In this document: piece after piece, positions 35,884 to 44,994 of the stretch | How the letters are laid out: each line of letters opens with the position of its first letter | Numbering within the stretch: position 1 is the stretch's first letter | Origin: Candidatus Neomarinimicrobiota bacterium | GTDB taxonomy: Bacteria; Fidelibacterota; SORT01 | NCBI GenBank assembly: GCA_022573815.1 | Contig: JACZTG010000012.1 | Location: 1-58,322, forward strand | Length of the DNA: 58,322 nucleotides | Direction of reading: 5' to 3' | Notes under the pieces: model-generated | What the model was told of the DNA's origin: nothing | Database searches by the model: none | The model's input: the letters and a program-made list of their open reading frames with translations, nothing else | Position numbers and translations under genes: made by a program

Positions 35884-36300
35884 AATTTAGGCGCGGTCAG
35901 AGCAAGCGTAAGTCCCGCCAACGGCGGTGGCCCTAACCCGCACGTAAGTACCCTCTCCCCTTGAGGGGAGTGCCCGTCAACTGACGGGCGAGGGGTGTAA
36001 TCGTAAAGTACCCCCAAAATATTATCAAGTTTCAGAATCACACCCTCTCCCGATAAATCGGGATAAACTCACCTCCCTCCGGGGGGAGGAGGTTGACTTC
36101 CCCTCCTTTTTAAGGAAGGGATATATTTAAGTGCGAGTTAGGGCTTGCCCGCCTGGAATTAGTCTGACAGGCCCTGACCGCTAAACCAATATCTGTCATC
36201 TCCCGGCTCCGGCGGGATTCGTGACACCTGCCTCCGGGGGAGGAGCTTGACTTCCCCTCCTTTTCAAGGAGGGGACTGAGGGGTGGTTGTTAACACCTGG
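35884..36300. repeat. dense repeat block, families C and B
   Basis: A 713-base gap before the sigma factor. It contains C (GCGGTCAGAGCAAGCG...GGCCCTAACCCGCAC, 35892-35943), B modules (CTCCCCTTGAGGGGAG, CTCCCGATAAATCGGGATAA, CCTCCGGGGGGAGGAGG, CCCCTCCTTTTTAAGG), a second C (GCGAGTTAGGGCTTGCC...CCCTGACCGC) and a B end (CTCCTTTTCAAGGAGGGG...GGGGTGGTT). The last 130 bases before 36432 are unique and should carry the sigma gene promoter. Confidence 0.7.
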
Positions 36301-36431
36301 TAATCTCAATATTATCCTCATCCGACTGATTTGAAATTCCCCCACTATTCGGAATCTTGACTATTACTAAGGTTCAAAGTAACTTACCGTCGCTTTTGTG
36401 CAACAATAAACTACATCAAACGTAAATAGAT

Positions 36432-37013
36432 ATGAATGCGGAAGATAGGAGCGACTACGAGCTCATAGATGAATCCATTAGTGGAAATGAAGACGCATTC
36501 GGTATCCTTATGGGGAGATATGAAAATTCTCTCTATGGGCTGATATTCAAGATGGTAAGGAATCATGAGGAGACACAAGACCTTGTTCAAGAAGCGTTTA
36601 TCAAAAGTTATAATGCTCTGGCATCGTTTAATAAGCAATATTCGTTCAGCACATGGTTATTTAAAATCGCCTCGAATAATTGCATCGACCATCTCAGGAA
36701 ACGTAAACTCAAGACTACCTCAATTGATGCTCCAATTCAGACAGAGAACGGCTCTCTCAGTCAGGACCTCCCCGATAATTCTTACAACCCGGAGAGAGAC
36801 TCCCTCAGGAACGAATTATTTTCGTCCATAAATTCAATAATTGAGGAGCTTCCCGAAAAATATAGAGTAGTGATAAATTTGAGACATAAAGAAGACAATA
36901 GCTACGAAGAAATCGCGCAGGCGTTGAATATCCCCATTGGAACCGTCAAGGCAAGGATATTCCGCGCACGTGAAATATTAAAGAAATCCATAACAAAGAT
37001 GAAGCTGCTGTGA
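36432..37013 (+). CDS. ECF-type RNA polymerase sigma factor
   Basis: A 193-residue sigma-70 family factor. Region 2: ILMGRYENSLYGLIFKMVRN and ETQDLVQEAFIKSYNALASF, then STWLFKIASNNCIDHLRKRK. Region 4: IEELPEKYRVVINLRHKEDNSYEEIAQAL and IPIGTVKARIFRAREILKK. Closest in style to SigW/RpoE. No anti-sigma gene follows; instead the next gene starts inside its stop codon (GTGA) and encodes an exported toast-rack protein, possibly the envelope effector. Start ATG 36432. Confidence 0.94.
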   Translation: MNAEDRSDYELIDESISGNEDAFGILMGRYENSLYGLIFKMVRNHEETQDLVQEAFIKSYNALASFNKQYSFSTWLFKIASNNCIDHLRKRKLKTTSIDAPIQTENGSLSQDLPDNSYNPERDSLRNELFSSINSIIEELPEKYRVVINLRHKEDNSYEEIAQALNIPIGTVKARIFRAREILKKSITKMKLL

Positions 37014-37939
37014 ATCCATTATTAAAAATCTGCGCAATGCTTTTCGCAATGCTTTTCACGGTAGATTCCTCTTATGGATTTCTTCCGCAAAGGATGGCGA
37101 CTTTCTCCCGGAGCGAACGGTTGGAAAATCAGGATAACCTCTATGCTAAGCTTGTGTTGGGGGGCGGCAAAATATGGCTCTCGAAATCATCTCACGGAGA
37201 ACTTCTTTCTGTTGAAGTGGAATACAGCAAAGAGGAGACTAAACCTGTATTTGATTTCCGGGACAACGAAGATGGGGAAGCGTTACTCTTTTTCAGCATT
37301 ACATCAAAAAATCATTATTACGATAATTATGATGTCTTTGAAGAGATGGACTTTTTCGATGAAGACCACGATATATCTTTGGGTCTATCATCTACCAAGA
37401 AAACATCCTGGGACCTGAAATTTACCGATGAAATCCCTATTGAGTTCGAAATCGCAGTGGGCGCCGCAAAAGCCAACCTGGATTTTACCGGAATGAAAAT
37501 CAGCAATCTCAACATCGAAGCAGGCGCAAGTCGAATGTTTATTAACTTCGATGAACCTAATCCAATAATAATGGACGAGCTGAATATCGAGATCGGACTT
37601 GCGAAATTCAAAGGAAAAAACCTCCTTAACGCAAATTTTGACGAGCTGAATATCGAAGCCGGGTTGGGTTCTATCACTCTTGACCTGACAGGGGAAATAA
37701 ATCGCCGCGTATATGTGAATATGGATTTAGGGTTAGGCTCCACGACTATAATTCTTCCTTCGAACGCAGGCGTAAAGTTATATATGGAATCTTCATTTTT
37801 TACATCGGTTGATATTGATGAACTTATAGAAGTGAAGGACGACGTTTATGAAAGTGAAAATTGGGGCGAAACTGAGGCTGAATTGATACTTGAAATTGAT
37901 GCCGCTCTTGGCTTAGTCAAATTCATATTCGAAAATTAG
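37010..37939 (+). CDS. exported toast-rack/LiaF-like beta protein
   Basis: A 309-residue product starting at GTG 37010 with a signal peptide ending SSYG. The second half has regular repeating strands (LNIEAGASRMFINF, LNIEIGLAKFKG, LNIEAGLGSITLDL, VNMDLGLGSTTIILPSNAGVKL), the pattern of toast-rack/DUF2154 domains found in LiaF-type envelope-stress proteins. An acidic stretch lies at 115-125. It overlaps the sigma factor gene by 4 bases and probably senses or responds to envelope damage. Confidence 0.8.
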   Translation: MNPLLKICAMLFAMLFTVDSSYGFLPQRMATFSRSERLENQDNLYAKLVLGGGKIWLSKSSHGELLSVEVEYSKEETKPVFDFRDNEDGEALLFFSITSKNHYYDNYDVFEEMDFFDEDHDISLGLSSTKKTSWDLKFTDEIPIEFEIAVGAAKANLDFTGMKISNLNIEAGASRMFINFDEPNPIIMDELNIEIGLAKFKGKNLLNANFDELNIEAGLGSITLDLTGEINRRVYVNMDLGLGSTTIILPSNAGVKLYMESSFFTSVDIDELIEVKDDVYESENWGETEAELILEIDAALGLVKFIFEN

Positions 37940-37984
37940 CCAGTAGAAATCTTTCCTTTATAATTTATGCTTCCCTAACCGCTC

Positions 37985-38392
37985 ATTATATGCCAACCTC
38001 CCCTTTTTCCTTCCTTTTCAAGGAGGGGTAGCCGATCAAATAAGAATCTTATTAGGAAGGACTGGCGTGTGTGGCAGTTCGGTTAGTTGCGGTAGAGAGC
38101 TGTACGACCGATGTCGGGAATTGAATCACCATCTTTCCCTAAAATTTTCATAATCAAACGGTCACACCCCTCCCTCCTTCGGAGTACTCCCCTCAAGGGG
38201 AGAGGATATAAATTTAAAGAGTAAATAAGGCTCAATTGATAAAAATCAAAAGCACCGAATTATGTGCGGGTTAGGGCCACCGCCGTTGGCGGGACTTACG
38301 CTTGCCCTCCGAGGAGGAGATTTATTTCCCCTCCTTTTCAAATAGGGGATATTTTTAAGTGCGGGTTAGGGCTTGCCCTGACCGCACATAAT
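37985..38392. repeat. repeat block, families B, C and a 3' module shared with 46937-47023
   Basis: The 522-base gap holds B fragments (CCTCCCC...CCTTTTCAAGGAGGGG), TCCTTCGGA and CTCCCCTCAAGGGGAG, an 87-base module at 38171-38257 almost identical to 46937-47023 (ends GATAAAAATCAAAAGC), and C (GTGCGGGTTAGGGCCACCGC, 38264; then GTGCGGGTTAGGGCTTGCCC...GACCGCAC, 38361-38390). No gene is seen. Confidence 0.7.
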
Positions 38393-38399
38393 ATTCCCA

Positions 38400-38435
38400 A
38401 TAAAAAACAAAACGGCGACTTAGAATAAGTCGCCG
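38400..38435 (-). terminator. intrinsic terminator of the TPR gene
   Basis: Minus-strand hairpin CGGCGACTTA-TTC-TAAGTCGCCG followed by TTTTGTTTTTTATT. A perfect 10-bp stem 28 bases past the stop of the TPR gene at 38463. Confidence 0.85.
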
Positions 38436-38462
38436 CTCTGGTCTTCACCTAAGAATTTTAAG

Positions 38463-39578
38463 CTAATTCAAATTGTATTTATCTTTATTCACGATTATGT
38501 CGATATTGTAAACGGCTACCTGTCTCCATCTGCTGTCCCGTTTTGCTTTTTCAAATGCCGCAAGCGCTTCGGCTTCCATACTTAAACATTTATAGGAAAG
38601 ACCGAGTTCAACCCACGAACCGCCGCTGGTCGCTTTTAGCTTCGTTGAGATAAGCGCTGCTTTCTGCGCTTCATCGCATTTCCCAAGTTGATTATTTGCT
38701 TCGGCGAGATGAAAAAACGCTCTGTAATCGCGTTTATTCAGCGTAGTAGCTTTGGTCTGAAGCTCAGCCGCCTTATCCCATTTATCTATTTCTGAATAGG
38801 CTATTCCCTGGTCACGGTAAGCCCGCGCTAATTTCGGATCTGCGTCAATCGCATTTTGTGTAACTTTAATTACCTTGTCATAATTTTTTCTGTTCAGCTC
38901 GATAACTCCGATATTTGCCCATGCTTTCGCATTTGTCGGGTCAAGCGATGCCGCTGTCTCGAAATCCCTAATCGCGCTATCGTAATTCCTGTCCGAAAGG
39001 TATGCGTTTCCTCGAGCGTAATAAGATTTTCCCGAAGTGGGGCTCGAGTTAATAGCCGCTGTAAAATTCTTTATCGATTCCTTGATATTTCGCTGAGTTC
39101 GAGCGATTATCCCTTTCATATAATGAGCGTTAGCGTAACCGGGATCGAATTTCAAAACCGTATTATATTTTTCCAATGCCTTCCGATAATTTCCCTTTTT
39201 ATATTCTAAATTGCCTTCGTTATAGTTCAGACCTATGATATTCTTAAGCTCTTTACCATATTTATCGTTATCGGGATCCAGCTTAATCGACATTCTGATA
39301 TTTTTAGCGGCGGCGTCATAATTTTTTTCTCTAACGCTGATTTTTGTGCTCAGAAAATAAGCGGGAGCGAATTGAGAATCTATACTCATAAGCCTTTTCA
39401 AAGAATCTTTTGCTGCCGGTAAGTTCGAGTCAGTGTAGGCTTTATTTGCGCCAACCATTAGATTGTTTATGATTCTCTCACCCTTTTCCTGCTCCGTTTC
39501 CTCTTCCTGCGCATAAAGCGGAAAACTAAACGAGAATATGAATATACCAGTTAACAATAAAGTTATTTTAAGATTCAT
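38463..39578 (-). CDS. exported TPR-repeat protein
   Basis: A 371-residue protein with a signal peptide ending SFPLYAQ, so periplasmic or outer-membrane associated. About eight TPR units follow from residue 60, e.g. ALEKYNTVLKFDPGYANAHY, AIRDFETAASLDPTNAKAWA and VIKVTQNAIDADPKLARAYR. It probably acts as a protein-protein scaffold; no enzymatic domain is present. The ATG at 39578 has AGGA upstream. It is followed by a strong terminator and so appears monocistronic. Confidence 0.92.
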   Translation of the reverse strand: MNLKITLLLTGIFIFSFSFPLYAQEEETEQEKGERIINNLMVGANKAYTDSNLPAAKDSLKRLMSIDSQFAPAYFLSTKISVREKNYDAAAKNIRMSIKLDPDNDKYGKELKNIIGLNYNEGNLEYKKGNYRKALEKYNTVLKFDPGYANAHYMKGIIARTQRNIKESIKNFTAAINSSPTSGKSYYARGNAYLSDRNYDSAIRDFETAASLDPTNAKAWANIGVIELNRKNYDKVIKVTQNAIDADPKLARAYRDQGIAYSEIDKWDKAAELQTKATTLNKRDYRAFFHLAEANNQLGKCDEAQKAALISTKLKATSGGSWVELGLSYKCLSMEAEALAAFEKAKRDSRWRQVAVYNIDIIVNKDKYNLN

Positions 39579-39616
39579 ATCTAATAATCCTTATAAAATC
39601 CGACTTTAAAATCTTG

Positions 39617-39704
<88 letters not shown>

Positions 39705-39709
39705 AGCGT

Positions 39710-40069
39710 TCAATTTCCGGAGTTCTCTTCTTCAAGCACCGGTTTAAGGGATGAAGGTGCAGGAAGAGTTGCTCCCGGACCGGAAAATGCTTCCCTTGCC
39801 GCTTCCTGGATGATGCTCGTGCCCTCTTCTGCCGATCTGGAGGTAAACCCGATTAAAATAGCGACTACCATAAAGGAGACTACCAATCCTGTCGTCAGTT
39901 TTTGGAGGAAACTCGCGGCTCCTCTTCCGCCGAAAACAGCGCTTGTTCCCGCTCCGCCGAAAGCTCCGGCAAGGCCTCCTCCTTTACTCGATTGCATCAA
40001 TATACTGATTACGAGAAAAAGACTTATAAAAATGTGAATTGCTACTAATAAACCGTACAAACCTATCAT
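39710..40069 (-). CDS. secG: preprotein translocase subunit SecG
   Basis: A 119-residue membrane protein of the SecYEG channel. Two transmembrane segments (LLVAIHIFISLFLVISILMQ and TGLVVSFMVVAILIGF) flank the conserved SSKGGGLAGAFGGAG turn. The C-terminal tail is Pro/Glu-rich. Its ATG overlaps the tpiA stop (TAATG). Operon pfk-pgk-tpiA-secG-tRNA-Leu. Confidence 0.95.
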   Translation of the reverse strand: MIGLYGLLVAIHIFISLFLVISILMQSSKGGGLAGAFGGAGTSAVFGGRGAASFLQKLTTGLVVSFMVVAILIGFTSRSAEEGTSIIQEAAREAFSGPGATLPAPSSLKPVLEEENSGN

Positions 40070-40836
40070 TACTCCTTACTTAGTTCTTCAGCTACTTCCG
40101 CAATGCCTATAAATGAGTCTGCTTTCAGACTCGCTCCGCCGATAAGCGCGCCGTCAATATTCGGGCTGCTCAACAGCTCTTTGGCATTCGGCAAAGATAC
40201 ACTACCACCATACAAAATCAAAATACTTTCTGCTTTTTCCTCTCCCGAGGATTTTTTTATCAGATCCCTGATATATTTGTGCATTTCTTCCGCCTGCTCC
40301 GGTGTGGCTGTTTTCCCCGTTCCGATCGCCCACACGGGCTCATACGCGATGACGATTTTCGACAAATCACCAGCTGCCTCTAAAATATAATCAAGCTGTT
40401 TCCTGATAACGTCATTCTGAATCCCGGCTTCTCTCTCTTCTAACGATTCACCGATACATACGATGGCCTTAAGACCATTTTGAAGAACGTTTTTCAGCTT
40501 TTTTGCAACTGTTTCATCGTTTTCGCCAAAAAGTTTTCGCCGTTCCGAATGCCCGATTATAACCCAATCGGCTCCTGCCGATTTTATCATATCAGCGGAG
40601 ATTTCACCCGTAAAAGCTCCCGATGCTTCAAAATGACAATCCTGAGCAGCCACCAAAACAGATGAGTCCTCAGCCGCATGCGATACTATTACAAGCGATA
40701 TGAAAGTCGGGCTTATAAGCACCTTAATATTATCAAACTTGGAGGTTCCTTTCACCACGGCTTCAGCAAGTTGTAACGAATCCTTCAAGTTAAGGTTCAT
40801 CTTCCAGTTGCCAGCTATAAATAACTCCCTTTTCAT
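40069..40836 (-). CDS. tpiA: triosephosphate isomerase
   Basis: A 255-residue TIM-barrel enzyme interconverting DHAP and glyceraldehyde-3-phosphate. Has GNWKMN (catalytic Lys), IGHSERR (His), AYEPVWAIGTGKTATPEQ (catalytic Glu and loop 6) and YGGSVS. ATG 40836 overlaps the pgk stop (TGATG) and has AGGAG upstream; a TTG at 40839 is in frame but less likely. Confidence 0.97.
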   Translation of the reverse strand: MKRELFIAGNWKMNLNLKDSLQLAEAVVKGTSKFDNIKVLISPTFISLVIVSHAAEDSSVLVAAQDCHFEASGAFTGEISADMIKSAGADWVIIGHSERRKLFGENDETVAKKLKNVLQNGLKAIVCIGESLEEREAGIQNDVIRKQLDYILEAAGDLSKIVIAYEPVWAIGTGKTATPEQAEEMHKYIRDLIKKSSGEEKAESILILYGGSVSLPNAKELLSSPNIDGALIGGASLKADSFIGIAEVAEELSKE

Positions 40837-42035
40837 CAATTTTTCTCCTGTAAAACTTCAAGACCGGGTAATTCTTTGCCTGATAGAAGCTCCAACGAGG
40901 CTCCTCCGCCTGTGGAAATGTGAGTGACTTCTTCCGTGAGTCCCAACACCTTCAAAGCGGCTGCCGAATCTCCTCCGCCAACGATAGTCGTTGTCCCGGA
41001 TTTTGTCAGGTCGGCAAGTTGTTTTGCCACCGAGGCGGTACCGTTAGACCAGTGTACCACTTCAAATATGCCCATAGGGCCGTTCCAGATGACGGTTTGC
41101 GCTCCTTCCAGAACATGGTCGAATTCCGCAACCGTCATAGGCCCGATATCTACGCCTATCAAATCATCGCCCAATTCATCTATCGTACATACTTCCCCTA
41201 CTTCGCTCGGATCAACTTTCGTCACGGCGATACAATCAGTCGGCAGATGATAATTAACGCCTGATTTTCTCAATTCCATCAAAATTTCTTTGCAAGTTTC
41301 CACCATATCGTTATCGCACAACGATTTCCCGATTTTTTTTCCTTCAGCCTTCAAGAATGTAAACGCCATTCCGCCGCCGATCAGGAATGCGTCAGCCACT
41401 TTCGCGAGGCTTTTGATAACAGGAATCTTATCCGTGACCTTTGCCCCGCCTAAAATCACTACAGTGGGCTGTTTCGGTTCAGCTATCAGATCTGATAAAT
41501 ATTTCACCTCGTCACTCATCAGGTAGCCGGCAACGGCAGGATCAAGAATTTTCGCTACGCCGACTGTAGAAGCGTGCGAGCGATGCGCCGTTCCGAATGC
41601 GTCATTAACGAACAGCTCACCGTGGACTGCCAACGCCCGGGCGAATCCGCTGTCGTTTTCTACTTCCTTATTGTGAAACCGAAGGTTTTCAAGGAGAAGG
41701 GCTTCACCCGGTTGAAGCGATTCCGATGCTTTCAACGCTTCTGCTCCGATGCAGTCAGGAACGAATTTCACCTCCTGGTCGAGTAACTCCGATAACCTTT
41801 CCGCCACAGGTTTAAGGCTCAGATTCGGAACCGCGTGACCGTCCGGTCTGCCTAAATGACTCATCAGCACAAGACGCCCGCCGTCAGAAAGCACTTTAGT
41901 TATGCTGGGAAGAGCAGACCGAATCCTGTAATCGTCCTCGATGACTCCCTTTTCAGAAACTGGAACATTGAAATCCACCCGCATAAGCACACGTTTACCG
42001 GATAGTGGAATATCGTCGAGAGTGAGTTTCGCCAC
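40836..42035 (-). CDS. pgk: phosphoglycerate kinase
   Basis: A 399-residue monomeric kinase of lower glycolysis. N-domain: RVLMRVDFNVP, SHLGRPDG, LLENLRFHNKE. C-domain: LGGAKVTDKIPVIKSL, WNGPMGIFE and GGGDSAAAL with STGGGASLELL. All expected substrate motifs are present. The start is GTG 42035 just after the pfk stop. Confidence 0.97.
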   Translation of the reverse strand: MAKLTLDDIPLSGKRVLMRVDFNVPVSEKGVIEDDYRIRSALPSITKVLSDGGRLVLMSHLGRPDGHAVPNLSLKPVAERLSELLDQEVKFVPDCIGAEALKASESLQPGEALLLENLRFHNKEVENDSGFARALAVHGELFVNDAFGTAHRSHASTVGVAKILDPAVAGYLMSDEVKYLSDLIAEPKQPTVVILGGAKVTDKIPVIKSLAKVADAFLIGGGMAFTFLKAEGKKIGKSLCDNDMVETCKEILMELRKSGVNYHLPTDCIAVTKVDPSEVGEVCTIDELGDDLIGVDIGPMTVAEFDHVLEGAQTVIWNGPMGIFEVVHWSNGTASVAKQLADLTKSGTTTIVGGGDSAAALKVLGLTEEVTHISTGGGASLELLSGKELPGLEVLQEKN

Positions 42036-42037
42036 TA

Positions 42038-43069
42038 TCAGTTGAAAAAGGTTTTTGCTAATTCGTACAGCTCGGGAGGAACGAGTTTCAGTTCGCTTGT
42101 AGCATCTGCGAGCGGAACAGGAACAATTTCAGTTCCCCTGAGCGCTGCCATAACGCCGAATTTTCCCTCGTTGATATATTCCGCCGCCGCAATCCCGAAC
42201 CGTGTGGCAAGCATCCGGTCGTATGCCGTGGGAGGACCGCCGCGCTGAGTATGACCGAGAACAACGGTTCGTATTTCATCCCCTGTCTTTTTCCCCACTT
42301 CGCGGCCTACGTATTCGCCGACTCCGCCCAGCCGCACATGTCCGAATTCATCCAAAGAATCGTCTTTTGTCAGCGCGTCATCACCACCGCCGATCAAGGC
42401 TCCCTCGGAAACTACAATAATATGGAACTTCTTCCCCGCCTCTTTCCGATTGTTGATGATGTCCACTACTTCCTGAATGCTCATCTCAAATTCCGGTAGC
42501 ATAATACAGTCCGCGCTGCCTGCTATTCCCGAATGAAGCGCTATCCAACCGGCGTGCCTTCCCATTACCTCCACCACCATCGTTCTGTGATGCGACTCCG
42601 CAGTGGTGGTTAGGCGGTCAATGGCTTCAACCGCAATGGAAACGGCGGTATCGAACCCGAATGTGGAATCCGTGGCTGAAAGGTCATTGTCAATAGTCTT
42701 CGGAACGCCAACACACGGAATCCCTTCTTCCGTCAGTTTGGTGGCAACGCCAAGCGTATCGTCTCCTCCGATTGCCACTATCGCGTCCAGTTTAAACTTT
42801 TCGATGTTGGCTTTAACGCTCTTAATAGCATGGTCATCGTTATACGGATTAGTCCGGGAAGTGCCGAGTATAGTCCCGCCTTTCCTGATTATCCCGCCTA
42901 CGTCCAGATGCGTAAGCTGAAACAGATCGCCGTCAACAAGCCCTTTCCAACCGTCACGAATTCCGAAAACCTCATGTCCGTAACCGCCAATGGATTTCCG
43001 TACTATCGCCCTGATAGTAGCGTTTAATCCGGGGCAATCTCCCCCTCCCGTGAGAACTCCAATACGCAT
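42038..43069 (-). CDS. 6-phosphofructokinase, group III, probably PPi-dependent
   Basis: A 343-residue PFK. Motifs: TGGGDCPGLNATIR (nucleotide/PPi loop), GIRDGWKGL, GGDDT (D103-D104), PKTIDND (K124, catalytic D127) and MGRHAGWIAL. In ATP-dependent enzymes such as E. coli PfkA positions 104 and 124 are Gly and Gly; Asp104 together with Lys124 is the accepted mark of PPi-dependent enzymes. The length and the GXGGDDT/KTIDND set fit the mixed-substrate group III family. The enzyme would then work reversibly in glycolysis and gluconeogenesis. It leads the pgk-tpiA operon. Confidence 0.93.
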   Translation of the reverse strand: MRIGVLTGGGDCPGLNATIRAIVRKSIGGYGHEVFGIRDGWKGLVDGDLFQLTHLDVGGIIRKGGTILGTSRTNPYNDDHAIKSVKANIEKFKLDAIVAIGGDDTLGVATKLTEEGIPCVGVPKTIDNDLSATDSTFGFDTAVSIAVEAIDRLTTTAESHHRTMVVEVMGRHAGWIALHSGIAGSADCIMLPEFEMSIQEVVDIINNRKEAGKKFHIIVVSEGALIGGGDDALTKDDSLDEFGHVRLGGVGEYVGREVGKKTGDEIRTVVLGHTQRGGPPTAYDRMLATRFGIAAAEYINEGKFGVMAALRGTEIVPVPLADATSELKLVPPELYELAKTFFN

Positions 43070-43087
43070 TTGCTGTTTCCTTATACT

Positions 43088-43585
43088 ATTTTATTGTGCG
43101 GGTTAGGGCTTGCCCTGACCGCCACATTAATAATAATTTTTAATACTATATCAATATTATCGGTCAAAAATATTACCGAACCAGAAAGGAATATGCAAGG
43201 TATAAATTTTTTGGGAGCTATTTAAAGTACAGTCATTGCGGGGAAGAACGTAGTAATTATGTGGCAATCTCGGGTTTCTCTTGATCCGACAATATTGAGA
43301 TTCCTTCTTCCGCCAGCCGGCGGTGGCCCTGACTGCAAGTCAGAGAGTCAACCACCCCTTTATCCCCTCCTTATAAAGGAGGGGAAATCTCCTCCCCTGA
43401 GGGAGGTGAGTTTATCCCGATTTATCGGGAGTGGGTGTGATTTTGAAAATAACTCAATTACTTCCGTTACCGAACGGTCACACCCCCTGCCTGACATCAG
43501 TCGGGCAGGCTCCCTCCTGCGAGGTACTCCCCTCAAGGGGAGAAAATATATGTGCGGTCAGGATTTATACTGACCGCACAATCTT
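43088..43585. repeat. long repeat block, families C, A and B
   Basis: The 635-base gap upstream of pfk has a C element (GTGCGGGTTAGGGCTTGCCC...GACCGC, 43096-43124), a unique AT-rich 90 bases that may hold the pfk promoter, an A pair (CAGTCATTGCGGGGAAG...GGCAATCTC, GAGATTCCTTCTTCCGCC), B modules (CCACCCC...CCTCCTTATAAAGGAGGGG, CTCCCCTGAGGGAGG, CCCGATTTATCGGGAGTGGG, CTCCCCTCAAGGGGAG) and a C end (GTGCGGTCAGG...CTGACCGCAC). Confidence 0.7.
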
Positions 43586-43705
43586 TTCAACAGCAGCATT
43601 TTTCCCGTTTGGATATTGTAGAATTCCATCGGAGAATAATCGTTGCTATTTTGAATTCACCGTTGCTTTTTTTCGTAATTCAGAAAGACTTAATAGTTAC
43701 ATAAC

Positions 43706-44317
43706 CTAAAATACATTTATTGCTTTCGCCATCGCATCCGCACCGGGAAACCCGGCGAGTGGTCCGTTGCATTCCACCATGAGTTTGCTGATGTCTTCGG
43801 GGCCGTCGTGCCTTCCGGATGTTACCTTTTCAAATACCATTATCATATTTAGACCTTTTGCAACAAGGTCCACGCCTTCGCGATATTCCAGCGTACCGCC
43901 TCCATTGTCATTCATTACAAGGTCACCTAAACTATACCATTGGCTTATTAAACCGGCTACCTCATCAAAGGGTGGTGGCTCAGAAACGATCCCCTTTTCC
44001 GGATCCCCATCGACGAACATCTTCTGCATATACGCATGTGCGTCAATTTCAAATAGGAATGCCTCATATCCTGTCTCTGATGATGGAAAATTCATCACTT
44101 CTACCCGTGCTTCACCTTTTTCCCAATCACCAACAACGTAACCCTTTGCACCAATGAGCGGCTTGTCGATGTAGGTTTTCCTTACAGTTCCCTCATTGAT
44201 CTCCGAAACTGCTCGAGAACTTTTGGCAACCGGCATTTTCTCTTCAGCGGAAGTACAGGAGATTACAGTTATAAAGATTATAAGCGCTACTGTAAATAAT
44301 TTAGGGTAATTATACAT
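43706..44317 (-). CDS. lipoprotein of unknown function
   Basis: A 203-residue product with a lipoprotein signal ITVISC (Cys21). The mature part starts polar and then has an alpha/beta region (GYVVGDWEKGEARVEVMNFP, YEAFLFEIDAHAYMQKMF, LEYREGVDLVAKGLNMIMVF). I do not recognise a family. ATG 44317 has AGGAG upstream. Monocistronic between repeat blocks. Confidence 0.78.
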   Translation of the reverse strand: MYNYPKLFTVALIIFITVISCTSAEEKMPVAKSSRAVSEINEGTVRKTYIDKPLIGAKGYVVGDWEKGEARVEVMNFPSSETGYEAFLFEIDAHAYMQKMFVDGDPEKGIVSEPPPFDEVAGLISQWYSLGDLVMNDNGGGTLEYREGVDLVAKGLNMIMVFEKVTSGRHDGPEDISKLMVECNGPLAGFPGADAMAKAINVF

Positions 44318-44562
44318 ATCCGACTCCTAATTTATGAGTGTATTAGTATTTGCTCCATACGACCTAACGTATTGAACCGACATACTCGGGAAATACCTAC
44401 TATTATCAAATAATTAAGCCATATGAAATATTGTAGCATAAAACATATACTATAATCAGTCACAATAACAATATAAATTTCGCACAATGTACCATCTATG
44501 AAACACACAAAAAGTGTATCAGAATCGGTGGATTTTTTAACAGTTCGCCCCATCTTTCCCTT

Positions 44563-44740
44563 CCCGATTTATCGGGAGTGGGTGTGATTCTGAAATTCTT
44601 GCTCATATTAGGGATGCATAACTATTACACCCCTCCCCTCTGCGAGGTACTCCCCTCAAGGGGAGAGGTTATTATATGCGCGGGTTAGGGCCCACCGCCG
44701 TTGGCGGGACTTAAGCTTGCCCTGACCGTACCGCACCTAT
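44563..44740. repeat. 105-nt exact repeat (copy 1) plus family C
   Basis: 44563-44667 is identical base for base to 45088-45192. It begins CCCGATTTATCGGGAGTGGG and ends CCCCTCAAGGGGAGAG. A family C element (GCGCGGGTTAGGGCCCACCG through CCCTGACCG) follows. The pair brackets the small membrane protein gene at 44765. Confidence 0.8.
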
Positions 44741-44764
44741 ATCTTTCAGAGAAGGAACCAGTTA

Positions 44765-44971
44765 ATGACAATCATATTCGTACTCGTTTACATCGCGCTC
44801 ACCCGTTTAGCGATGTGGCTGTTTGACAGAACTACAATCAGCTGGACAATTCGACTTATCATCATAATTGCCATAAACGCCGGAGCAACAATTTTGATGT
44901 TCGATTATATTGATAATCAATTCGAACCCATCAGAAGGGTTTTCGAGAAGTATTACGAACGATATGAATGA
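44765..44971 (+). CDS. small membrane protein, unknown function
   Basis: A 68-residue protein with two hydrophobic segments (IIFVLVYIALTRLAMWLF and IRLIIIIAINAGATILMF) and a charged C-terminus (RRVFEKYYERYE). ATG 44765 has AAGGA at a good distance upstream, which supports translation despite its small size. It lies between two identical 105-base repeats. No family is recognised. Confidence 0.62.
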   Translation: MTIIFVLVYIALTRLAMWLFDRTTISWTIRLIIIIAINAGATILMFDYIDNQFEPIRRVFEKYYERYE

Positions 44972-44994
44972 GTCGTCTCCGGAAGCCGCTGGTA

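Noticed and set aside
42038-43069. ATP-dependent PfkA annotation
   Set aside because: Asp104/Lys124 argue for PPi use, so the symbol pfkA was not given.
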